From the NCBI GenBank assembly GCA_022605405.1, contig JABYQQ010000010.1, forward strand, positions 1,116,001-1,180,000: a stretch of 64,000 bases of DNA, written 5' to 3'. The DNA comes from Earliella scabrosa. Taxonomy: Eukaryota > Basidiomycota > Agaricomycetes > Polyporales > Polyporaceae. Below are positions 10,533 to 21,698 of the stretch, piece after piece (positions within the stretch are counted from its first letter, which is position 1; each line of letters starts with the position of its first letter). The notes beneath the pieces were generated by a model. It saw only the letters and a list, made by a program, of their open reading frames with translations, was not told the origin of the DNA and ran no database searches. The position numbers and the translations under genes were made by a program.

Positions 10533-11351
10533 TCAGTTGATCTTGAGCAGCTCGACCTCGAACTTGAGCGTAGAATTAGGGGGGATCACCGGTGGGAAGC
10601 CCCGTGCGCCGTATGCCTATGAGCGAGCGCATCCGAGAGTAGTAGTCCAGGGTAAGAGGGTGAATGAAGATGAGGGGCAGAATCGCGGTCAGCATCGGCA
10701 TACAATCAGGATTCAACGGGGTGGAGCCAACCAGGGGAGACATGGAAGCCGAACCCGCAAGCGCGTAATGGAGCAGAAGCGAAGCAGTATAGAGAGAGAG
10801 AGAAGGTGCGAACGCGCATAGAGCGAAGACTTACGTAGTCCGGTGTTGCCGTGAGGATGGCCTTCTCCCCCAGGGACAGTTGTGGTACACCTGATGTGCA
10901 GCGATGGGGGCGCGATTGAGCCACGGCGCGCACGCACGGTGTGTAGAGTGAGCGAGACGCACCTTCGTCCCAGCCCTTGATCACCTTGCCCACGCCGATC
11001 TCGGTCTCGAACGGCGCACCACTGCACGGAGGAGAGGGAGAGAGATCAGAGACAATCGAGCACGCACACGAGGGGCGATGACGGACCGATCCCTGCTCGA
11101 GTCGAATTTCTTGCCGTCAAGGAGCGTGCCAACATAGTGAATGGTGACCTTGTCTGGGTCGCGGGAATACGGCATGAGCATGACCGAGGGTCAGGATGAC
11201 ATCGATGGACGCGAGGACGCACCGCCCCTGCGGGGGAAGTTCTTGCCGTCCCCGGGAGTAATGGACTCTACAGTGACACCCTGGCAGACGACGGCGACGG
11301 TGAGCACGGCGGCGAGGAGAGCAGGCACGGGAGCGAGCGGGGACAGACCAT
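10533..11351 (-). CDS. FPR1: FKBP12-type peptidyl-prolyl isomerase
   Basis: Cytosolic cis-trans prolyl isomerase that binds FK506 and rapamycin. Six exons on the minus strand: 11349-11351, 11223-11280, 11087-11153, 10963-11021, 10835-10890 and 10533-10616. They join without frame conflict into 108 residues, the usual FKBP12 length. Visible family motifs are [31 protein letters not shown], the active-site run [12 protein letters not shown], and [22 protein letters not shown] with the C-terminal FEVELLKIN. The first exon is the ATG alone; the intron begins GTCTGT right after it and ends CAG before GGTGTC. Reading straight through from that ATG gives no FKBP sequence, so the one-codon exon is the best model. 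The last intron is long (218 bp) for this locus. Confidence 0.95.
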
Positions 11352-14300
11352 GGTCGTGGCTTGCGGATGATTATGTCGATAATCAAGGAGGCGTAGAGAG
11401 CGCGTCCTGGACTGTGGCTACGCACTTATAGCAGCACGGGGAGAGAGGACGGATCTTGATCCGATCTAGCGTCATCCGGCATCCGCCTTGGATCTCTCGA
11501 GCGAGCAGCAGGACGCGTTGTCTAGAACGTCGCTTTATCGATGGCCTCCACACTCCACCTCTCGCAACGAGCGTCTCCCGCGCGGCCCCTGTCCTCGCTC
11601 TCACCGCCTGCCAGACAGCCTCGGTGTGCCGTCCTCGACGCCGTCCACGCGCGCGGCGTGTACATGTTCAGAGCCGGTTGAGAGCCGGCATCCTATCCTG
11701 CTCGCGCCCCAGTCCGAGTCCAAGCAGGCGCAACCACAGACTGCGGCCGCGCGCACCCTCATTCGGGGGTGCGAATCCGCTAAGGCTAGATTGCAATCCG
11801 ATAGCGGACGTCTACGGTCTGCATCTGCGAACCGCGCCGCTCCGTCAGGCTCGCTCGAGTGGCGACTGCCCGCGATAGAACGGCCGCGCAGAAGACGATT
11901 GGACGACGACATGTATGTTCGCAGAAGCCCGCCTCCTTCTCCTTCCGCGTCCTTCTTCCTTGAACCTTCTATCTTGGTCCTCCGACCCGAGCGGTCGACG
12001 CTGCCTTCCAGCTACGCCCGCCGCTGCAGCACGTCGTCTCTCCGCCGCCGTCGATGCACATGCACGCCCGTCTGAACACAACGGGTTACGGAGCGCGCAC
12101 TGCCGCGAACCTAGCACAGAGGGCCCGCGTATCAGATCGCGCCACCATCGGCCGTCCCGCGCGCGCGCACGACGGTGCCCTGCACGAACGGGCAATCGAC
12201 AAGATTAGCCCGCGAGGTCTTGTGACGCCCCGCGCCCCAGAGTCCCAGACTCGCCCCCCGCGTTCCCGTCTTCCGAGCTTCACCTTCAATTGCAAACTCA
12301 CGGACGAGCTCTTCCGCACTGGACGCGCCCTCTCCCGGCCGAACCACCCCGTCTCGCCCCCGTCCGTGCCTCCGTGGTCTGCAGACGCGTCCTGGGAGAC
12401 GGCTCGTGCTATAGCCTATCGTGCCCTCCCGCACCTCCCCACGGGACAGAACTCTATCCCTATCGGCCATCGATGCGCGAGGTGGTGTGCGAGGGGCGGT
12501 CGACCGGTCAATGTCCCAACCGCGCTCGTGCTGCTGCCTGCTGCTGGTGTGACGCGGAACGGAAGCGCACGACACGTGCCTCCTCCACGATAGAAGGCCT
12601 TCGGCAGTGGTCCACTGGTCCTCCGTTCTGGGCAGCGCAATAGCTCGATGCGTAAACACTAATGCTCTGCCCCGGGCAACTCCCGCCCAGCCGATCGGAG
12701 ACGGGTTGGGGGTCCGCGCGAGGCCCGTCCTGGACGCGTTCCAACAGAACCGCCATGTGTGCGTTCTCGACCGCGAGCCATCACCGCGGACCGCGAATTG
12801 GATGATAGGCTAGGAGGCGTTGGAGTCTTGGAGAGGACGAAGGATTGTTGGAGGAAATAAGCGAGTAGGATCGTAGGGCGGCAGTGACTCCTTCGAGTGC
12901 GGGGAGACTCGTGAGACGACCGAGAGAGTTGTCCCATACACACGTCTTCACACAATCTGAAGCCTGAAGCAGGGACGGCAGTGTGCCCGAGCGTACAGGG
13001 TCCGACTGCAGCTGGTCCACCGCGCTGCTGGCCATTGGCGGGCGACCTGCACGCCCAACATCATCCGAAACTGGGGTCGGCACGTCTCGAGGCCTGGGCC
13101 GCGCCATCGTGCGCGTACGGGTGCACCGCGGGACCTGGCGGGCCACGATTCGGGGCCCAAAACCTCGATCCGAGGGCGGGGATCGCGCGCGCACGCCCCA
13201 GCACCCTCCGAGCATCTGATACAATCTGTATGGTCTATGGGAGATGATGATCGGCGATTGCAGCTCTGTTCAGCACCTTCGCACCCTGCGAACCGTCCTC
13301 TGACCTCATCGACCCGTCCCGTGGTGCGCTCCTGCCCCAGGGCGCGGGTGTGCGGCCTGCCTCGCTCGGCGCGAAGCTGGGAAACCGGGGTCACGCCGGG
13401 CGAGCAGAGTTGGGATCAGGGAGGGGATCGTCGCTAATGCTAAATGGCAATCGACTCGCGGGGAAGGGCCAGGGCCTGGATCATCCACGGTTATCTTCGC
13501 CATCGATGGCCAACGGGCGTTCCGAGAGGGACTTCTCCGAGCGGCGTGAGCACCGTGCGGGCTTCGAACGGGAGCAGGAATCCCGACGGATTGTGGCTTG
13601 AGAGTTTGAGAACCGGCGAATACGTTGGGTTTGTATCGAGCCCGGGGAGTGTGCTTGAGGGACTAACTCCAGTTGGGCATATTGTGCGCGAGACATGGAT
13701 GCGCGACACGTAAGATGGGATGTAGATGGTGGAAGATAGCAGCCGAACGCACCCTACTTGACGGGGTATACTGTACGATCGAGGACCGGGAGGTGCATCG
13801 GTGGTAGGTTACTGCATGTCGAACAGTCTCGCACTTGCCCTCGAACACGTCCGATAGAAGCCGTGTGGCTACACGTTGCAGACGGCGTTGATAACGATAA
13901 GTCAACACCGAGCGCCTACCATCCGCCGTCAAGCTGAGCGAGTATCGCAGCTTCCAAGGAGCGAGGGTGCGGTGGGTATGATGGGAAGAGTAGAGTAAGA
14001 GTAGGAAGACGAACACCGAAAAGGTTCCGCTCACGGAGCGCCAGTCTGAAGAGGTAGACCCGCGTTAACGCCACCTTGTATGTGAGAAGTCGTACCAACC
14101 TGGCACACGGTCCGTAGGGTAAAACAATCGGCGTAGTGGTTGGAAGACTGCATTGACGATTTGCAACACCTTGACTGCGCGTTCCCGGTGCAGCTTCGAG
14201 ACGCGACCACGCGAGCTCTCCAGGAAGGCAATTCGGGTGAGGGATGCTGGAATTACACACCCGGTGAGGAAATGAAGGAAGCTTTGCCCAAGCGAACGGG

Positions 14301-14538
14301 GATCCGAAGCGAGGTAGGTGATAACCTTCTAGGTGGGGGATAGTTGACAGCCAGAGCCGAGGGACGTGTGACATACGGGGTAGAATCCCGAGGGAGCCAA
14401 GAAGTTTCTGGTAACAATTCGGACCGTAGGAGCAGGGAGGGAGGGCACGTTGTGTGGGGGCAGCAGAACGCCTGGACCCTCCTACGCGTTCAGGTGTAAG
14501 CGCTGCGGAGCAGTTCACCCGAGCTTCCGAGTTGTGGG
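11352..14538. other. 3.2-kb GC-rich intergenic region
   Basis: Several open frames of 150-200 codons exist on both strands but overlap each other, are Arg/Pro/Ser-rich as expected of random GC-rich DNA, and have no intron pattern or recognisable domain. The part just above 11351 should contain the FKBP12 promoter. I cannot support a gene here. Confidence 0.5.
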
Positions 14539-14786
14539 GGTCGTCACACCAGATTCAATACTTAGAATAATCGTGACACAGTAACTAAAGGGGGTTTCAG
14601 ATCATCTTGCCCAGTAACGATGGGCGCTGGGTGAGCTGTAAGTCATCTGAGGAGTTGATCCCGGGATACAGGATAATCCTGAGGTAATCCCAGGATTAAA
14701 CGGCGCTGATCGCGGTTGATCACCACGATTATAACGCCCTTAATCGCGAGGATTAAGGGAAGCGCCTGGCCGCTAAAAATGCACGC

Positions 14787-14868
14787 AATGGCAGGGATTC
14801 GAACCCAGACCTATCGGTCTTCTTAACAGCGACGCGGCACACATAACAACTGCGCCACTACAGCTTGT
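14787..14868 (-). repeat. tRNA-derived SINE head, left arm
   Basis: B box GGGTTCGAATCCC and A box TGGCGCAGTTG on the minus strand, with T5 downstream (seen as AAAAA at 14775-14779). The internal promoter would fire outward, away from the centre. Not a functional tRNA, because the acceptor stem is unpaired. Confidence 0.6.
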
Positions 14869-15269
14869 GAGTAGAGGGGAGCTACCACACTATGTTCCCT
14901 GGTCTACCCCTCGGACTTAGCACAAATACGTAGCTCGCTACTAGCTGTCCCTGTGCCATATAAGTAGATGCTATTCACCTTCTACGGTGCACGCTTCAAT
15001 TTTGGCCCCTCGTGATCCCAACTGAGGGTCAAGGATTACTATCGGGTCCTATATGTCGAGTGGTTAAGTTGCAAAATGGCGGTTTAGTATCTCATAGAGG
15101 GTTCACACTGTGGCCAATGTTTAGTACACAGCTGCACAGTAGGAAATGGGGCTTGATGTACTCACAGCAACCATAACAGACGGCAGTAAGTACACTTGAG
15201 CTAAATATGTTGTTAAGTCCAAGGGGTAGACCAGGGAACATAGTGTGGTAGCTCCCCTCTACTCACAAG

Positions 15270-15350
15270 CTGTAGTGGCGCAGTTGTTATGTGTGCCGCG
15301 TCGCTGTTAAGAAGACCGATAGGTCTGGGTTCGAATCCCTGCTATTGCGT
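15270..15350 (+). repeat. tRNA-derived SINE head, right arm
   Basis: Mirror copy of the left arm on the plus strand, with A and B boxes and TTTTT at 15354-15358. It differs from the left copy by a single base near the T arm. Confidence 0.6.
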
Positions 15351-15593
15351 GCATTTTTAGCGGCCAGGCGCTTCCCTTAATCCTCGCGATTAAGGGCGTT
15401 ATAATCGTGGTGATCAACCGCGATCAGCGCCGTTTAATCCTGGGATTACCTCAGGATTATCCTGTATCCCGGGATCAACTCCTCAGATGACTTACAGCTC
15501 ACCCAGCGCCCATCGTTACTGGGCAAGATGATCTGAAACCCCCTTTAGTTACTGTGTCACGATTATCTTAAGTATTGAAGTCACTGGTCGTCA

Positions 15594-16442
15594 ACAGATC
15601 ACCTGTAAAAGAACATACATGAGTCGATGCCATGTGACGAAGATCTGTAGGAAGAGACGAGATTCCTGATGAACACAGGTTACTCGGTGGACATCTATTA
15701 CAACGCCGAAGAGTAGGCTTGGTAGCGAGGTGTGCGCAGGTGATCCAATACCGCCGTTGAGTTCTTTCTCAGTGTCCTGCCACCCTCATGTTTGCCTGAC
15801 CACGGAAAGAGCAAACTTCACCGTTTGTCTCGCTAAGTCTCAACGCCATGTGAAGGACACGCGACAGCGCGAGAACAAGCTGTTACCTATAGCAAACGCA
15901 GGCAAATAGACTGCTTTTCATGGTCGATTGAGCTCATTGTCTCGGCCACCTTCCTGACTGCGTTGCCAAGTCGCGACGCGACGCGTCCTGCGCGCAGCAG
16001 TGTCGAGAGCATGGCGTGTGTCCACTGGGACCTTCGCAAAGAGCACATAGACGCGTTTGTCGAGCTGAGTTGACTCACCGAGGCTTGGCACATTGAACAG
16101 GACAATGTTTGCGCAGTCATGAGCTCTGACACTGTCGCGGGTCATCGCGCCGCGACGTGCGGGGAGCTGCGCCAAGTGAGTTGAAATGCGCGTGCAGGAC
16201 AGCGAGTCTCCGAGAGTCCCCATCCGGACCACTAGGAGATTGGTGCGCAGCATGCGGATGAGGGAGCGGGCGATGCAGCTGTGCAGAGCGCAGTGGGCAG
16301 AGGCAAGAGACGCAGGGGCGCGCTGAGTTGCGCAGAACTGGGCAGTGGGCGATCAGGTGCATATATCCGGAAACGACGTCAGCGGCCGCGGCCCAAGCCA
16401 CACCCCGCCATCTCTTCCATCTCCCCCATCCCCCCCTCAGCC
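15594..16442. other. Upstream region of fimbrin gene
   Basis: No gene recognised. Minus-strand frames between 15887 and 16253 have no protein character. The C-rich stretch 16398-16440 directly before the fimbrin start looks like a pyrimidine-rich leader. Confidence 0.4.
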
Positions 16443-19083
16443 ATGGACGCATTCAGACTACGCAAGAAGTACCCAGAGGTCTCGCAGGATGAGATGCTCG
16501 ACCTCATCAACCGCTTCAAGTACGTCCGCTCGTCGTCTGCTCGACTATGACATCAGGGCCAATCGTCTTTGTCCACTGTCCAGCGGCATATCGACCGACA
16601 CACCCGGGCGGGTCGACAAGCAGCGCGTCTTGCAGTCGCTCCAGGCCCACGGCGAGTCGTACGATCGTGCACGAGAGGTGCTCAAGCATGTGAGCGTGGA
16701 TTCGAGTGGCAAGGTCGAGCTGGACGACTGGGTCGAGGTGCGCACATCGCCACAGATCTCAAGCCAATCTCGGGGGGGCTTATATGCGTCGCTTCATTGC
16801 GATCACAGCTGAACGTGAAGCTTCGCAGCCAAGCGAAGGAGGCGCTCCTGCCCTCGCGAGCGGGCAAGGTCACCGTGCAGGGCTCGAATGCGAACGTCAG
16901 CCATACCATCAATGAGGATGAACGCTCGGAGTTCACCAACCACATCAATGCTGTGAGTACAGCCCTCCTTCCTCCATGTTTGCGGGAGGGTGCGCGAAGA
17001 AGAGGAGCTGGATGATTCGGCCCGTGAATTCACGGGTGGATAACACGAAAGCAGCATGTCGAAGACTGCCAGGTCCACTCTTCTTGCCCCCCCTTCTCCC
17101 TCTCCGATACTCTACCTCTTACACCCATCCCTCGAGCTACCCTCAACATTTCTTGTGTGCATATCACCCGTTCTTGTCTGACACCAATCGCAGGTTCTCG
17201 AGAATGACCCAGACATCGGTTATCGCCTCCCCATCCCCACCAACACGATGCAGCTCTTCGACGAGTGCCGAGACGGTCTCATCCTGTGCAAGCTCATCAA
17301 CGACTCGGTACCGGACACCATCGATGTTCGTGTCCTGAACAAACCAACGCAGAAGAAGCCCCTCAACGCCTTCCAAATCACCGAGAACAACAACATTGTC
17401 ATCACGTCCGCCAAGGCTATTGGCTGTTCCGTCGTCAACATCGGGCCCGTGGATATCGCGGAAGGACGTGAACATCTTATTCTTGGTCTTATCTGGCAGA
17501 TTATTCGTCGCGGTCTGTTGGCACAGGTCGACATCAAGCTCCATCCCGAGCTCTATCGACTGTGCGAGGAAGGAGAGACTATTGAGGACCTCCTCCGTTT
17601 GACTCCTGACCAGATCCTGTTGAGATGGTTCAACTACCACCTCAAGGCCGCTGGCTGGAAGCGCAGGTAAGCTTCAAAAACCTCTCAGATCGCTCGGCGG
17701 ACGGTTAAACCTGGTGTCTAGGGTGAACAACTTCAGCCGAGACGTATCCGACGGCGAGAACTACACGGTCCTACTCAACCAGTTAGTTCCCGACAAGTGT
17801 TCTCTCGCTCCTCTACAAACACGCGATATCCGTCAACGCGCGGAACAGGTGAGTGCTTTGTATAGCAATCGTACTTGTAGCCGACACATCTGCCACGCAG
17901 GTCCTCCAAAACGCAGACGCGATCGGTTGCCGCAAGTACCTTTCGGCGTCTTCGCTCGTGTCCGGAAACCCGCGCCTGAACCTCGCGTTCGTCGCGAACC
18001 TGTTCAACAACTACCCTGGCCTTGCACCGCTCGACGAGCAGGAGGCGAAGGACTACGGCGTCGTCGAGGACTTCGACGCGGAAGGCGAGCGTGAAGCGCG
18101 CGTGTTCACCCTCTGGCTGAACTCGCTCGGCGTCGAGCCGTCCGTGTTCAACCTCTTCGAGAACCTGCGCGACGGCGTCGTCATCCTGCAGGCGTTCGAC
18201 CGGATCATGCCCGGCTCCGTCGTGTGGCGGCGCGTCAGCAAGCCGAAGGCGGGCGCGGAGCAGGAGACGTACGCGACGGGCGAGGGCGAGGAGGAGGAGG
18301 ACATCGGCGTGACGCCGAACCAGTCGAAGCTCTCGCGCTTCAAGCAGGTCGAGAACTGCAACTACGTCGTCGACCTCGGCAAGCAGAGCGGCATGCACCT
18401 CGTCGGCATCCAGGGCTCGGACATCGTCGATGGCAACAAGACGCTCGTGCTCGGTCTTGTCTGGCAGCTCATGCGGTACGCAGTGCTATCTTGTTCGCTC
18501 ACGTACGTCTCGAGACACCTCGCTCACACGTAATTTGCTGGCAGGAAAAACATCACCCAGACGCTGAGCTCGTTGTCGAAGACGGGCCAGGGCCGTCCGA
18601 TCAGCGACACGGAGATCCTCAAGTGGGCGAACACGACGGCGCAGAAGGCGAAGGCGACCGTGCGGCCCATCCGCTCCTTCAAGGACCCGTCGCTCACGAC
18701 CGGCATCTTCCTCCTCGACCTCCTCGAGGCGCTCCGCCCCGGCATCGTCGACCCCACGCTTGTCCTTAACGTTAACGAGAGCAGCGACTACGAGGACCGC
18801 AAGCAGAATGGTACGTGAACGCCGCGATGTTTAATGAGGGTGCGGAGCTCATCGCGATCGGTGCTTTCGTGTCATGCGTTACAGCGAAGCTCGCGATTTC
18901 AATCGCAAGAAAGATGAACGCGCTCATCTTCCTGGTCCCCGAGGACATCGTCGACGTCCGGCCGCGTTTGGTGCGTCCCTCTAGCCCTGGCTCGTGGCAG
19001 GTGTCGACGGCCTCTGACTGTACCCCTCCTCCTTGCAGATCATGACGTTCGTCGGCAGTTTGATGGCCATCGAGAAGCAGTGA
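16443..19083 (+). CDS. SAC6: Fimbrin (plastin), actin-bundling protein
   Basis: Cross-links actin filaments in cortical patches and rings. Nine exons: 16443-16519, 16584-16737, 16809-16952, 17194-17666, 17722-17848, 17901-18475, 18545-18810, 18885-18970 and 19039-19083. They give 648 residues, normal for a fungal fimbrin. The N-terminal 80 residues resemble the EF-hand region (DEMLDLINRF, SVDSSGKVELDDW). Four calponin-homology domains follow: roughly 127-240 (MQLFDECRDGLILCKLIND), 265-380 (LLRWFNYHLKAAGW), 395-505 (FTLWLNSLGV) and 530-640 (ILKWANTTAQKAK). The third carries an acidic insert (EGEEEEDIG). No break seen. It converges with the amidase gene, 485 bp between stops. Coordinates are hand-built but each junction keeps frame. 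Confidence 0.96.
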
Positions 19084-19568
19084 TGGTGATCCCTGCGCGT
19101 CCTCTCGTCCTCTCGTTCTCGCGATTGGGCCGGGATTGGTTTTCTGTCTTTGTGGAAGCTTGCGGACTTGTTGTGTGCGTAAGTACTAAGGGGAGAGAGA
19201 TGAAGTCTCGAAACTGCAACTTGAAGAAGGGACGCTGAATGTAGTACGCTACTGTACGACTGCAGACATGTATTGAGTACGATTATACTTCGTGAATTCG
19301 CTGATGGCCCGTTCCTGTCTTGGGTTTCGCGCAGGTTTCGTGAGGCGAGGTCATGTTGGGGGAGAGAACACGGACGAAATCGAGTTCCATGCGAGCGCTA
19401 TTAGCTAGGCATGGAAAGCACTCTGAGAGAAGTATCGAGTCCGCAGCGCTGTGAGCCTACAGAGATTACCTTGACATCCTGGGTACACGGGAAGGCCATG
19501 ATAAATCCAACATGACTAGAAATACAGTATATCGGTCGTTGCCTGTCCAAGTATGAGCCTGCCAGGAC
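19084..19568. other. Shared 3' region of convergent fimbrin and amidase genes
   Basis: 485 bp between the two stop codons with no coding signal. It should hold both 3' UTRs and polyadenylation signals. No clear bidirectional terminator motif is visible. Confidence 0.5.
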
Positions 19569-21698
19569 TCAGTCAACAGGTTCCAGAAGGGTATACGCCT
19601 TGCCCGCCTCCCGCAATACCCCCTCGATGATCTTCATGCCTTCCAGCACTTTCTCCTCCTCCAGCCGCTTGCCGACGACTTGCACACCCACCGGAAGCCC
19701 GTGCATCGTCGTCGCGTCGTACATCTTGTACATGTCGCGCTCGATCACGTTCCTGGGCTTGAAATCCTTGAGCGCGTCGAGTTCCTTGTCAACGCGCGTC
19801 ACGGGCATCACACCGGCCGAATAGTCTAGCTGGAATGACGTGTAATTCTCAGCCTCGGAGCGCGCCGTGGCACAAGAAGGGCCAGCTCGAAAAGACGTAC
19901 AATGTTCCAGAGGAAGGTGTACCCGCACCCCTTGAAGCCGTCCTTCATGCTGCCATGCGGCGTTGCCGGCAGCGCATTGGGAACCGTCAGGATGAAGTCG
20001 AACGCCTCGTCCTTGAGCTTCTGGAACCACTGGTCGCGGTACCCCTCCCGTTTCGCGATGAGGCCGAGGTACTGTTCGACGGTCTTCTCCGACCAGCTCT
20101 CCACGAGCCCCGCGTAGACCTCGTCACGCTTGATGGTGCGAAGGTACGACGCGTAGAGTTGCTTGACAAGCCGTGGCATTGCGAACATCAGCCGCGCTTC
20201 GCGGACCCCTGGGTCGTTCGACTCGCCCCGGCGTATTGGCCGAGTGGAGACTTTGCCTGTCGCTCATGTGTGAACATTATGAGGACCACCAGGAGTTCAA
20301 AACGCACCAGCTTCGGCAAGCAGCAGCTGGGAGGCCAACTTAAGCCCTTCATATGCGCTTGGGGGATCTCTGAGCAGGACGTGAGAGAACGAACTACGGC
20401 AGCAGGGAACCTCAAACCAAGCCTACATTGGAACGACCTCGTGCCCTCGCGACGTCAACTCCGACACTACCATCTCCAGGGCCCGTTTGCAGGCAGGAGA
20501 CGGTGTGACGACACCTGCAACAACAGGCACAGAACGGCTGTCAATACCAGCGTGAAGCTAGGGCCGGCGAACCACAACATCGCTCTCACTGTCGTCCCAT
20601 AGCACTCCCCAACGGATCGGCTTCCCGGAGGCAAGGTCCACGTCTCTCCACGGGATCGGCAGCACCTGGCAGGTGTCGCGACAGCAGTCGGATTAGACGT
20701 GCGCGATCCCACGAGGAGGGAACGCGGCTCACCGAGTGATCGTACTCCCACGGCTTCATGCCCATGATCGCCCGCCAGAACGTCTCGAGGTCTTCGAGCG
20801 TGCGCGTCATGGGAGAGTACACCGCGGAAATGCCCTCCTGCCCAGGCATGCTGGTCGCGTTCCCGGTCCTCAGGAACCGGAACGCAGACGCTTTGATGGA
20901 ATACACCCCGGCGAAGTGTCTGCGAGGCCCGACGCGTGTCGAGGGACGAAGTCAGCAGCTGCGCAGCAGGCCAAAAGCAAGAGGAAGGAGCGATGCAGGT
21001 GATACTGACGCGGGGGCACGCACAGAGCCTGCGACGTCCGTGCCGATGCCGAGGCGAGACCCGCCGTACGCGAGGAGGGCAGCCTCGCCCCCTGTAGAAC
21101 CTCCGGGCGAGTACTCCTTGTTGTGCGGGTTCGTCGTCGTCCCGAACACGTCGTTCGCAGACTCGAACGAGAGGAGCGTGATCGGCACGTTGGTCTTCAC
21201 GAACGGCACCGCGCCCGCATCCTTGAGCAGCCTGACGATGGCCGCGTCCTTTTTCATCGGCTTCCCGACCCAGGCCGAGTACCCGATGCACGAGTCTTCG
21301 CCCTCGAACCCGACGGTGTCTTTCAGGCTGACGGGCATGCCCGCGAGGGGCCCCTGGGTGTTGCACGTCTTGGCCCATCCGTCCGCCTTCGCGATCAGGA
21401 CTTCCGTAAGGCAGTTCGTCGCGGCATGCGCCTTGAGTGCCTTCTTGCTGTATGCCAGGAGCACTTCCGAAGGAGTAAGAGAGCCTTTCTGGACGCTCTC
21501 GACGACTTCTGAAGCTGGTCGTGCGAGGAGCCGTTCCTCCTCGACCGTGATCGGCTTATGGTATTCGGGCGGCAAGTCGCGGATGCGATCCTCACGCTCC
21601 TTGCGCTTGTTTGCACTATCAGAACCACGTCAGCGACGATGAACAACTGCGAGGGGGCGGCAGACGTACCAGGCTCGACGGTGCGCCAGATACGACAT
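19569..21698 (-). CDS. Amidase (amidase-signature family, acetamidase-like)
   Basis: Hydrolyses carboxylic amides to acid and ammonia. Eight exons: 21670-21698, 21010-21615, 20733-20919, 20590-20665, 20427-20514, 20308-20369, 19901-20256 and 19569-19829, giving 554 residues, close to fungal acetamidases. The Ser-cisSer-Lys triad is present: Lys in PVSLKDTVG (about 107), cis-Ser in SPGGSTGGE (about 184), nucleophile in GTDVAGSVR (about 205). A C-terminal HGLPVGVQVVGKRLEEEKVL is typical of the family. The first exon is only 29 bp; the start is set by its good splice join to KRKEREDRIRDLPPEY, a stretch common at this point of fungal members. No signal peptide, so probably cytosolic. The natural substrate cannot be told from sequence. 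Confidence 0.93.

Larger units (their letters stand above)
14554..15579. repeat. 1-kb inverted repeat with tRNA-like sequence in both arms
   Basis: Arms 14554-14926 and 15207-15579 are near-perfect inverted copies of about 370 bp around a unique centre of about 280 bp. Visible differences are few, for example CAATGGCAGG against CAATAGCAGG. Each arm holds a tRNA-like segment (14787-14868 minus, 15270-15350 plus) with A box TGGCGCAGTTG and B box GGGTTCGAATCCC, followed by TTTTT, a Pol III terminator. Acceptor stems do not pair, so they are SINE-like rather than tRNA genes. The outer arm has many small palindromes built on TTAATCC/GGATTAA. The 8-bp sequence GGTCGTCA occurs on both sides (14539-14546 and 15586-15593) and may be a target duplication. 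Either two SINEs landed head to head, or this is one foldback element. Confidence 0.85.

Noticed and set aside
11488..12659. Overlapping frames of 140-195 codons on both strands
   Set aside because: All are Arg/Ser/Pro-rich, mutually overlapping and without splice partners, as expected in GC-rich non-coding DNA.
13916..14518. 200-codon minus frame upstream of the inverted repeat
   Set aside because: No recognisable domain, and an Arg/Leu/Pro composition typical of chance frames.
14787..15350. Two functional tRNA genes in the inverted repeat
   Set aside because: A and B boxes are good, but the acceptor stems do not pair and no clean anticodon arm forms.
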